Below, piece by piece: positions 36,561-43,843 of a DNA stretch of 64,000 bases. Both the position numbers and the translations under genes were made by a program. Source of the DNA: Paenibacillus xylanexedens (lineage in GTDB: Bacteria > Bacillota > Bacilli > Paenibacillales > Paenibacillaceae). The notes below the pieces were generated by a model. It did no database searches and had not been told where the DNA came from. It saw only the letters and a program-made list of their open reading frames with translations. The DNA lies in NCBI RefSeq assembly GCF_001908275.1, contig NZ_CP018620.1:4030001-4094000 (forward strand), in the 5' to 3' direction. Numbering within the stretch: the first letter of the stretch is position 1; each line of letters begins with the position of its first letter.

Positions 36561-36779
36561 ATGAAACTAGGCTCAATCCTTGGGATTTTGATACTGGCGA
36601 CTGCGATAGTGTATGCAGAGTGGAAGAGTAGCAAAGAGAAGCGAGCCAGAATAGTGAGCGCGGGAATTACTGCAGTGGCGGCAGTAATTGGGATCATTCT
36701 TCTCTTTCAGCCCCGTTTGCCTGGTCCTACCCAGTTTGTGAAGCTTATATTTGGAAGTGTGGATAAATTTATGAAGTGA
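36561..36779 (+). CDS. small two-helix membrane protein, possible germinant-receptor D subunit
   Basis: 72 residues from ATG 36561, placed by GAGAGGTGA; a longer in-frame start at 36513 overlaps the C gene and lacks a site. Two hydrophobic segments, GSILGILILATAIVYA and IVSAGITAVAAVIGIILLF, are separated by a very basic loop (KSSKEKRAR). The gene is 44 bases after the C subunit and before the operon terminator. Some Bacillus germinant-receptor operons carry a fourth gene of about 70-80 residues with two helices (D subunit), reported to modulate germination. The size, topology and position match. Confidence 0.8.
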   Translation: MKLGSILGILILATAIVYAEWKSSKEKRARIVSAGITAVAAVIGIILLFQPRLPGPTQFVKLIFGSVDKFMK

Positions 36780-36789
36780 GATGATGGGA

Positions 36790-36836
36790 AAAAGAAGGAC
36801 TAAGTCTCTGCGTACCAGAGGTGTGGTCCTTCTTTT
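36790..36836. terminator. bidirectional terminator after the germination operon
   Basis: Arms AAAAGAAGGAC and GTCCTTCTTTT enclose an inner CTCTG/CAGAG hairpin. It separates the germination operon from the convergent stalk-domain gene. Confidence 0.88.
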
Positions 36837-36867
36837 ATTTAAGTGAGCTGTATCCACTTAAAGATGT

Positions 36868-38141
36868 CTATTCTTTGATCACAGAAGCGTTCACGGCATC
36901 TTCCATCTTTGTATTGTAGGAACGGAACAGACCCAGACGCCAGAATGCGGCTCCTTTGAGGTCATAACGTTTGGCGAGACCCAGCTTATCATCAACAGAG
37001 GAAGGTGTTTCACTGCTTAAACTGATACCAAGCAGAAGCTTGTTCTTTGGGACACCGGCCTGTATGGCTAATTGAATCGCTTGATCCACAAGACTATTTG
37101 GCTCAGGTACCTGAGATTTGGTGCCAACCGGATTATACTGATAGGCCATAATAATAAGATCATCTGCAATAGAGGCAAGTGTTTTGTAATCATAACCTTT
37201 ATAAGCACTATTTAGCGGTGGTACCGCCAGAGATAAAGCTGTGTCCTGGGGCAAGGAACTCTTTAGTTGTTTCACGTAAGCATTGAGCAGCTTCTGTTGT
37301 TCTACCGCATCCAGTTTAAAGCCCAGTCCTTCAAAATCCAGAACAACTCCGCCAAAACCATGCTCTGTGACAGCAGCAGTTATACCTTCAATCGATTTCT
37401 GCCGCAGGCTCTTGTCGCTCAGAACTTTGGTCAGTTCTCCGTTTCCATCCAAGGCATACACCATGAGCTGTGGTTGGATCTGTTGATCTGCTGCGTCAGC
37501 AACGATGGACTGCGGTGTAATATCACCCGCAGCAGCAGGGAGGCGGTACTCATCTCCTTGGAGCGTAAACTGACCTTCACGATCAATGCGGCTCCAGCCA
37601 AAGGCTACGGAATTCATGGAAGTAATAAGGTCCTTTTCTTGAAAGGATTGCAATGCATAGAAGGCTCTCAGGTGCATCTCGCGTTGTGGGGAGACAAGGG
37701 AGACCGTCTTGGTTGCTTGATTCCAGCTTACTTGTACACCGAATTGGTTACTAAACGAACTTAGTGGAATAAGTACGCGGCCCTCCCGCTGAACGGGTGC
37801 TGCTGCGAGTGTAACTTTTTTTCCATTTACGGTGCTGTGGTGCTGCCAACTTGTAATAGTACCTCGGTAGTTTGTCCTTTCACAGTGTTCGTTGCTTTTA
37901 CAGTCTGTGATTTGCTGTTCCAGGTAATATCAATACCTAGGGCTTCACCGACTGTCCGAAACGGAACGTAAGTGACACCTCTATCAATACGTGGAGCTGC
38001 ATCAAATGTCAGGGGAACATCATCCAAGTGTACTGAAATGGCCGGGGCAGCATAGGCTCCACCGATATTGGGAGTACTTCCAAGGATAGAGAGAGCAATT
38101 ACAGTAACCGCGGCGATTTTTCCTACACGTTTAATAAGCAT
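36868..38141 (-). pseudogene. frameshifted secreted protein: copper-amine-oxidase-N 'stalk' domains plus GH18-like domain
   Basis: Two reading frames form one gene. The 5' part (38141-37827, 104 residues) has a signal peptide ending near GGAYAAP and a first stalk domain (VPLTFDAAPRIDRGVTYVPFRTVGEALGI...), then stops at TAA. From about 37836 another frame continues the same domain (TVNGKKVTLAAAPVQREGRVLIPLSSF, second stalk domain). It leads into a GH18-like barrel ending at 36868, with GGVVLDFEGL where GH18 enzymes have DxxDxDxE; only the last Asp and Glu remain. One missing base near 37830-37836 explains the break. GGAGGAG precedes ATG 38141. The intact protein would be about 424 residues, secreted and probably wall- or spore-associated. 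A sequencing error cannot be excluded. Confidence 0.85.
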
Positions 38142-38370
38142 CGTATGTCTCCTCCGACTTTGTACATAATAATAGAATCATGTTTTATAACCAAATCTAG
38201 TAATCTAGCATATGTATCATAACAAAATTTTCATATCGTTCCAATATAAGAGTCTGGAATAGAGTCATATATACCATTTCGCTGTTTAATAGATTCTTCC
38301 GAGTTAGAAGTCCAAACACAATAGTACGCTACGAATATACTATCCTATCCCAACATTAGGAGGTAGATTG

Positions 38371-38793
38371 ATGAGCACATTTCTGGATGCAAGAACATCA
38401 CAAAATGCCAGTTTGGCCAACTCAATAGCTATTCCAATATTATTCCTGAACACCCCACAGCTCTTTGGCCAAATCGGTCTGCAAACTGCCGGAGCGGGAG
38501 CGAATCCCAGAGTTCAATTTAAAGGGACGGTTTCTGTACAATTACCTTTAGCTCTTGTGGGCATAACGATTACCGTTGTAAGAGGTACCTTGTCAACGGA
38601 CCCGGTTATTTACTCCGCAACGTCCACATTTGGTTTAAGTGTATTGGCACCACAAGTAATTACATTCTCTGGAAATGATTTTAATCCACCGATTTTACCA
38701 CAATTAACTTACACTGCTTTTGTAAGCTCCAACTTGCTGGGAACAATCCGTGTTGGTCCCGAGAATTTTGATGGATTTGTGGTGTCTGATTAA
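38371..38793 (+). CDS. beta-rich protein resembling exosporium protein C, function unknown
   Basis: 140 residues from ATG 38371, placed by AGGAGG seven bases upstream. No signal peptide or transmembrane segment. Alternating hydrophobic residues predict a beta-sandwich: RVQFKGTVSVQLPLALVGITITVVRG, QVITFSGNDFNPP, LTYTAFVSSNLLGTIRVGPENFDGFVVSD. The pattern of a short Ala/Asn-rich leader, paired beta strands and a final VGP-x-x-F block resembles ExsC-type exosporium proteins of Bacillus, so a spore-surface role is plausible but inferred. A second, truncated copy lies inverted just downstream (38892-39083). Confidence 0.75.
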   Translation: MSTFLDARTSQNASLANSIAIPILFLNTPQLFGQIGLQTAGAGANPRVQFKGTVSVQLPLALVGITITVVRGTLSTDPVIYSATSTFGLSVLAPQVITFSGNDFNPPILPQLTYTAFVSSNLLGTIRVGPENFDGFVVSD

Positions 38794-38830
38794 TAGCTCT
38801 CTCTAAAAAAAAGTTATGTTAATCGTAAAA

Positions 38831-38881
38831 ACAACCCCATACCACTAATCTACGGGAAAACGATTAGAGATATGGGGTTGT
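38831..38881. terminator. long hairpin between the convergent exosporium-like genes
   Basis: Arms ACAACCCCATA and TATGGGGTTGT, with an inner CTAATC/GATTAG stem, span 38831-38881. The flanks are only modestly T- or A-rich, so termination is likely but not certain. Confidence 0.65.
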
Positions 38882-38891
38882 ATGTGTTTGT

Positions 38892-39083
38892 TCAATCTGA
38901 AACGACAAATCCGTCGAAACTCTCGGGTCCCACCCGAGTAGTACCGAGCAGGTTTGTGCTGATAAATGCGGTATAGGTTAATTGAGGCATAAGCGGTGGG
39001 TTATAGTCAGTGGAAGAGAAGACAATCACTTCAGGGTTAAGCAGACCATTCAGACCATAGAATATAATATATTCATCATTCAG
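38892..39083 (-). pseudogene. truncated inverted paralogue of the exosporium-C-like gene
   Basis: On the minus strand, from the kinase stop codon to TGA at 38894-38892, one frame reads LLNPEVIVFSSTDYNPP, MPQLTYTAFISTNLLGT and TRVGPESFDGFVVSD. It closely matches the last 50-60 residues of the protein at 38371-38793. No start codon or ribosome-binding site exists in this frame, and the N-terminal half is absent, replaced by the 3' end of the histidine kinase gene. It is therefore a decayed second copy in inverted orientation. Confidence 0.8.
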
Positions 39084-40312
39084 ATATTCGTATGGACGTT
39101 GGGTGAAGCGCTGGAAATATTAAAGACAAACCGACTGCCCATAGGACTGGACTCTTTAAGCCATACAATGCCACCCATTAATTCAGCGAGTTGTTTACAG
39201 ATGGACAGGCCCAGCCCTGCACCGCCATACTTTCCTGAATTACCATGAATCTGGGAATAGGATTTGAACAATAGATCCTGACGATCCTGCGGGATGCCGA
39301 TGCCCGTATCCTTTATTTCGTAGGATGCATGGAGAGTACCTTTTGTATCAGCAGATACCTCGGTAGAGATGCATACTTCACCTTTCTCCGTAAACTTAAG
39401 CGCATTTCCAACGAGATTGATTAAAATCTGACGAACTTTGTGCTGATCGCCCATAAGCATCAGATGATCATTAATATTATATTCTGCGTACAACCTAATT
39501 CCTTTTTTCTGTGCTTCAGAAGAGAATAATTGTAATACATGTTCAACTGTGTCAGAGACACTATAGGGCTTGATCTCCAGAGAGATCGCACCAGCTTCTG
39601 CTTTGGAGTAGTCCAGAATTTGATCCATCATCGACAGAAGGCTGGCGCCACTTGACTCAATGACATTAACATATAACGATTGATCCTCACTCAGCCTGGT
39701 CGATTGCAACAGATTGGCCATTGCAAGAACACCATTCATTGGCGTCCGGATTTCATGGCTGAGAACGGCCAGCAAATTTTTCTTTTCTTCAAGCGCTTTT
39801 GCAGCGGTCTCTTCCGCCTGTTTTAACTGTTGCAGAGTTGTTTCCATCTCAAGAAGACTCGTGAAAAAGGAAGACAAGGAGAGAAGCAGATCCACGTCCT
39901 TTTGTTGATAGGAATAGAAATCCTGATCAAATGAGCAAAGGGAGCCGTAGATTTCTCCGTTCTCATTATGTATAGGCACACCAACAAATGAACACCCACC
40001 TACGAATTCGGTTGCGTCCATATGTCTGGTTAATGGATGTGTTAGATTATTATTGATTACTAACGGGCCTTGGGAATGTTCAGTCACAAGTGCACAGTAT
40101 GACTCGGCGTTATCAACGACCAGCCCCTCACCCAGAATTAGTTTGTCACGATTATATACGTTCAGAACTTTGGTGGATAGATGATCCAACTGGGCAATAC
40201 AAAACGTATTTGCAGGAATTAACCTGCTTGCCGTGTCCATGACATTAGCAGCCGAATCATATAATTTATGTGAGACAAGGGATAGTACATCAATGAATTC
40301 TGTTTTTAACAT
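39080..40312 (-). CDS. GAF-domain sensor histidine kinase, soluble, no adjacent response regulator
   Basis: 410 residues without transmembrane segments. Residues 1-150 form a GAF domain (CALVTEHSQGPLVINN, GCSFVGVPIHNENGEIYGSLCSFD). A coiled linker (LLEMETTLQQLKQAEETAAKALEEKK) leads to the dimerisation helix with phospho-His in LAVLSHEIRTPMNGVL, then the ATPase domain with N box ILINLVGNALKFTEKG and G boxes DTGIGIP and GGAGLGLSICKQLAELMGG. AGGAGG lies 12 bases before ATG 40312. An orphan cytoplasmic kinase, possibly in a sporulation or light/redox phosphorelay; its last bases abut the gene remnant at 38892. Confidence 0.92.
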   Translation of the reverse strand: MLKTEFIDVLSLVSHKLYDSAANVMDTASRLIPANTFCIAQLDHLSTKVLNVYNRDKLILGEGLVVDNAESYCALVTEHSQGPLVINNNLTHPLTRHMDATEFVGGCSFVGVPIHNENGEIYGSLCSFDQDFYSYQQKDVDLLLSLSSFFTSLLEMETTLQQLKQAEETAAKALEEKKNLLAVLSHEIRTPMNGVLAMANLLQSTRLSEDQSLYVNVIESSGASLLSMMDQILDYSKAEAGAISLEIKPYSVSDTVEHVLQLFSSEAQKKGIRLYAEYNINDHLMLMGDQHKVRQILINLVGNALKFTEKGEVCISTEVSADTKGTLHASYEIKDTGIGIPQDRQDLLFKSYSQIHGNSGKYGGAGLGLSICKQLAELMGGIVWLKESSPMGSRFVFNISSASPNVHTNI

Positions 40313-40475
40313 ATTGATTTGACTCCTCCTGATTGTAGAAATTCGTTGTGCACTGTATTCAGTATATATGAATTTGAAGAATCGATCATGTATGGTTTTG
40401 ACAGTGGAAGACGGAAATGAGAAAATATAATGCTGTGTAACATGTATATATTAATAAAGTTTTGGAGGCAAATCA

Positions 40476-40784
40476 ATGAATCAGCGTTTTCGAATTACCC
40501 GATCCATGCAAGATAGTAATGCCGAGCAATCCATCTCGCTGGAAGAGTGCAAACTCTACTTCGAATCTCAACCCGATTTTACCTATTCACCGGTTCTTAA
40601 CATTGTAGGAGCTGAGAGCACCATGACCATCGAGGGGGACTTTTTTATGTGGGACCTTGAGGGTGCACTGATAGCTTTTCGCTTGTACATGGGGGATCTG
40701 TATGTAGCTATTTCGAACGAAGCTATTGTACCCAAAATGATTGAGATTGCAACGGATCTACGTGCAGATATCGTTGAAGGATAA
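40476..40784 (+). CDS. small hypothetical protein
   Basis: 102 residues, acidic, no signal peptide or membrane segment. GGAGG stands seven bases before ATG 40476, and a TATAAT at 40425-40430 may be its -10. Predicted mixed alpha/beta (FTYSPVLNIVGAESTMTIEGDFFMWDL). I do not recognise the family. It is divergent from the GAF kinase and about 150 bases ahead of the lipase gene. Confidence 0.7.
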   Translation: MNQRFRITRSMQDSNAEQSISLEECKLYFESQPDFTYSPVLNIVGAESTMTIEGDFFMWDLEGALIAFRLYMGDLYVAISNEAIVPKMIEIATDLRADIVEG

Positions 40785-40872
40785 GAAGTAGAGAACTAGA
40801 GTTTAATAAAATGTAATGATGTTAGTTGTAGTATACTTTAGACATCCCTGTAAAAATGAGACTAAAGATTCA

Positions 40873-40913
40873 TTTATATTCCATATGTTAGATTGTAATA
40901 TATGGAATATAAA
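40873..40913. repeat. 14-base inverted repeat in the lipase leader
   Basis: Arms TTTATATTCCATAT (40873-40886) and ATATGGAATATAAA (40900-40913) are perfectly complementary around a 13-base spacer. The hairpin ends about nine bases before the ribosome-binding site of the lipase. There is no U-tract, so it is not an ordinary terminator. It may be an mRNA-stabilising 5' hairpin or an operator. Confidence 0.75.
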
Positions 40914-40936
40914 ACATTTTACAGGAGGGTAATGAA

Positions 40937-41542
40937 GTGAAAAAGACCAAATTAATACTTGTTGTATTCATGAGTATGATCCTTGCCTTATCAATAACTG
41001 GAATAGGATCGAGTTCAAAGGCTTCTGCAGCTACGGCACGTACACCCATTGTATTGGTACATGGATTGACCGGTTCAGATAGCAATTTTACAGCAATTGA
41101 GAGTTATTTGCGTAGCCAAGGGTGGACAAGAGACGAATTATTCGCGATTGACCTTCCTAGCAAACAAGGAAACCAGCTGTTGAACTCCGCAGCAATTAGT
41201 CGATTCGTAGATGATGTTCTACGCCAAACGGGTCATACAAAAGTCAATATTATAGCTCATAGCATGGGTGGAGCTAATAGTCTCTATTACATACTTAACC
41301 GTGGAGGCGCTTCCAAAGTGGATAAGTTGATTACCCTTGGCGGGGCTAATCGATTGACCACAACGACAGCTCCGAGTGGAATAAAGGTGACTTCGATCTA
41401 TTCCACCAGTGACACGATTGTGTCCCCGGTACTTTCCCGTTTGAACGGGGCGAACAACGTTTCGGTTTCCCTCGTATCCCATATCGGTCTGCTGTTTAAC
41501 TCGCGGGTGAATGCCCTGATCAAAACTGCGTTGAATGAGTAG
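40937..41542 (+). CDS. secreted lipase, Bacillus LipA/LipB-like (family I.4)
   Basis: 201 residues starting at GTG 40937 (AGGAGGG upstream). A signal peptide ends near KASAATA. The mature part is a minimal alpha/beta hydrolase: VLVHGLTGSDSNF (oxyanion loop), nucleophile motif AHSMGG with Ala in place of the first Gly (the hallmark of Bacillus subtilis-type lipases), DTIVSP as the acid region and SHIGLL with the catalytic His. It should be secreted and hydrolyse triglycerides or esters. Single gene with a hairpin leader and a strong terminator. Confidence 0.92.
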   Translation: MKKTKLILVVFMSMILALSITGIGSSSKASAATARTPIVLVHGLTGSDSNFTAIESYLRSQGWTRDELFAIDLPSKQGNQLLNSAAISRFVDDVLRQTGHTKVNIIAHSMGGANSLYYILNRGGASKVDKLITLGGANRLTTTTAPSGIKVTSIYSTSDTIVSPVLSRLNGANNVSVSLVSHIGLLFNSRVNALIKTALNE

Positions 41543-41593
41543 CTGAACATACAAAATGTGCATTCTTTCATAATATTCTGAATGATTGACTTG

Positions 41594-41628
41594 AACACGA
41601 CTGACCATTCATGGTTAGTCGTGTTTTC
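41594..41628 (+). terminator. terminator after the lipase
   Basis: A 14-pair stem, AACACGACTGACCA / TGGTTAGTCGTGTT, with loop TTCA, followed by T residues. Confidence 0.85.
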
Positions 41629-41734
41629 GTATTACCCGGAAATGGCTCGCTGAGGTAAGTTTCAAAAATAGGTACATCCATTCTATAATTAGAAATCAGA
41701 ATAAAAATGGAACAAGTTAAAGGAGTCTGTATAC

Positions 41735-42733
41735 ATGCAACCTCAACCGAATGATCGGATTAAAGTTCATCCAGGCTTTTGGGCTGGATTACATCAATTA
41801 GGGATTGGTGCTGATGACATCGCTCGTACAGCACAACTATCTCTTGAGACAATAAATAAACCTGTAGTGACCCAATCTCAATACTTCGCAATCTGGCAGG
41901 CCTACTCTGATCTCAATGGGGACACCGCCGAGGGCATCATCAAACTTGCAACCGGATATGAAATATCGAAGTATCCTCCACCTGTTCTGGCGATGTACCA
42001 TGCTCGTGATTATCGTGATGCGTTGAATCGCATGGTGCGTTACAAGCAAATGTGTCCTCCCGAGAGTTTGCAGATTACCGAAGCAGGGGAGGAATGTATC
42101 ATTGAACTAGGATGGTTACATAAGGAGCAACAAGGTCCGCCATTACTGGTCGGTATTACGCTGGCATTTCTGATCGAACTTGGACGGAGGGGCACAGGAC
42201 AGCCTTTGATTGCAAAACGGGCTGAGTTCTCCCAACCGATGGGTGACGTAGCCACCCTTGAGGATTACTTCGGCTGCCGAGTCGATGCGAATTCCAACTA
42301 TAATCGGCTGACGCTGGAACGGAAAGATCTGAGTCTTCCCTTTCTATCGTATAACGAGGAGTTACTTGAGATTCTGACCCCGGCTCTGGATCGGTCGCTG
42401 GACGAACAAGAGAGCAATCGTTCCATTACTGAAGTAGTCAAATGGATTATGAAACGCAGCCTCACAGGAAAGCGCCCTGACATCCAGACGGTCGCCAAAG
42501 AGCTTCGCATGAGCGATCGTACCTTGCAACGGCGACTGACGGAGGAGAACACAAACTTCAAGCAATTATTAACCGAGGCCAGACGTGAGCAGGCCCGAGC
42601 GTACCTTGCAGATCCTTCGCTCGATATCAAAGAAGTGGCATTTCTGGTTGGATATGAAGACCAGAATTCGTTCTATCGTGCTTTCAAGACCTGGGAAGGG
42701 GATACACCTTCAAATTGGCGTGTAAGGCAATAA
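41735..42733 (+). CDS. AraC family regulator with arabinose-binding-like N-terminal domain
   Basis: 332 residues. The N-terminal part resembles the AraC ligand domain of the PF12625 type (GFWAGLHQLGIGADDIARTAQL, YFAIWQAYSDLNGD). The C-terminal DNA-binding domain has IQTVAKELRMSDRTLQRRLTEENTNFKQLLTEARREQA and SLDIKEVAFLVGYEDQNSFYRAFKTW. AAGGAG precedes ATG 41735. The SDR gene follows 129 bases downstream in the same direction and is the likely target or operon partner; this family often controls oxidoreductases or stress functions. Confidence 0.88.
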   Translation: MQPQPNDRIKVHPGFWAGLHQLGIGADDIARTAQLSLETINKPVVTQSQYFAIWQAYSDLNGDTAEGIIKLATGYEISKYPPPVLAMYHARDYRDALNRMVRYKQMCPPESLQITEAGEECIIELGWLHKEQQGPPLLVGITLAFLIELGRRGTGQPLIAKRAEFSQPMGDVATLEDYFGCRVDANSNYNRLTLERKDLSLPFLSYNEELLEILTPALDRSLDEQESNRSITEVVKWIMKRSLTGKRPDIQTVAKELRMSDRTLQRRLTEENTNFKQLLTEARREQARAYLADPSLDIKEVAFLVGYEDQNSFYRAFKTWEGDTPSNWRVRQ

Positions 42734-42862
42734 CTCTGGCGCAAAATGCTAGTTACTAGGTCCTTCAGACTGCGTAATATTATACCTATCCGGTGCATGA
42801 AGCTATTGGCAATGTCCAGAAGAAGCAGCCGGATAGTTGTAATCATGAAGGAGAAATGCAGG

Positions 42863-43657
42863 ATGGATATGGGACTAAAAGAGAAAACAGCCTTAGTTAC
42901 AGGATCAACAAAAGGGATCGGTAAAGCGATTGCTATAGAACTCGCTCGAGAAGGTGTTCATGTTCTGATTAATGGACGTAATGATGAAGAGGTGGAACAA
43001 ACCGTTCGTGAAATCAAGTCCACTTTTCCGGAGACCTCTCCGCAAAAGGCTACGGCTGATCTTGTGGATCTGGCGCAACGCCAAGCTTTATTTGAGAAAT
43101 TTCCTGAAGTTGATATATTAATCAATAACATGGGGATATATGAAATCATGAGTTATGAAGACATAAATGATGAAGTGTGGGAGAAATATTTCCGTACTAA
43201 TGTACTTGCTGCCAATGGCTTGTCTCAATTTTATTTACCTAAAATGGTGAAGAACAATGACGGACGTATTATTTTCATTGCAAGTGAAGAAGCCCTTATG
43301 CCTTCAGGCCAGATGCCTCAGTATTGCATGACCAAGTCAATGCTGCTGTCATTATCCAAAAGTTTGTCCAAGCTGACAGCAGGAACCGAGGTTACGATCA
43401 ATACGATCCTGCCAGGTCCAACACTGTCCGAAAACGTACAAGAAATCATTGAGGGCATATACCCTAATGAGGCACTGACTTTTGAGGAAAAAGAGAAAGA
43501 CTTTATGAAGAGTAATCTGCCACAGTCCGAATTACAGCGATTCATCAAGCCAAGTGAAATAGGCAGACTCGCTACATTTGTATGCAGCCCATATGCTTCA
43601 GCCTTCAGAGGCTCTCCCATCCGGATGGACGGGGGTATGGTTCCCACCATATTTTAA
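42863..43657 (+). CDS. short-chain dehydrogenase/reductase
   Basis: 264 residues from ATG 42863, chosen because AAGGAG lies nine bases upstream and the usual SDR N-terminus follows; in-frame codons back to 42746 do not look like SDR sequence. The cofactor loop is TGSTKGIGKAIA, with NNMG and the catalytic pair in QYCMTKSM (YxxxK). The region IRMDGGMVPTIF closes the domain. A NAD(P)H-dependent oxidoreductase of unknown substrate. Downstream of an AraC regulator; ended by the terminator at 43693. Confidence 0.9.
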   Translation: MDMGLKEKTALVTGSTKGIGKAIAIELAREGVHVLINGRNDEEVEQTVREIKSTFPETSPQKATADLVDLAQRQALFEKFPEVDILINNMGIYEIMSYEDINDEVWEKYFRTNVLAANGLSQFYLPKMVKNNDGRIIFIASEEALMPSGQMPQYCMTKSMLLSLSKSLSKLTAGTEVTINTILPGPTLSENVQEIIEGIYPNEALTFEEKEKDFMKSNLPQSELQRFIKPSEIGRLATFVCSPYASAFRGSPIRMDGGMVPTIF

Positions 43658-43692
43658 AATTGTTCAGGATACAGGATAGGTATCCATAAGAT

Positions 43693-43716
43693 GTCGCCAG
43701 CATTGGCGACTTTTTT
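43693..43716 (+). terminator. terminator after the SDR gene
   Basis: Perfect stem GTCGCCA / TGGCGAC, loop GCAT, six T. Member of the shared set. Confidence 0.9.
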
Positions 43717-43772
43717 ATTTGTAAATGATCTATGCGAGGGCGTCAATCGAGTTTATAATACAGGTATGATTT

Positions 43773-43807
43773 TCGAAAACGATTTCTGTTCATTGGAAGC
43801 GATTACA
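43773..43807. promoter_or_regulatory. two tandem CG-centred operators (CcpA/LacI type) before the GH2 gene
   Basis: Site 1 (43773-43787) is TCGAAAACGATTTCT and matches the cre consensus except at one base; its core GAAA-ACGA-TTTC is also a typical LacI-family operator. Site 2 (43793-43807) is TTGGAAGCGATTACA and fits the consensus fully. The centres are 20 bases apart, about two turns, and both lie between a possible -10 (TATAAT 43754-43759) and the start codon. Confidence 0.65.
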
Positions 43808-43843
43808 TTTATCGATTAGTTGAATCTAAAAGGGGACACTATC

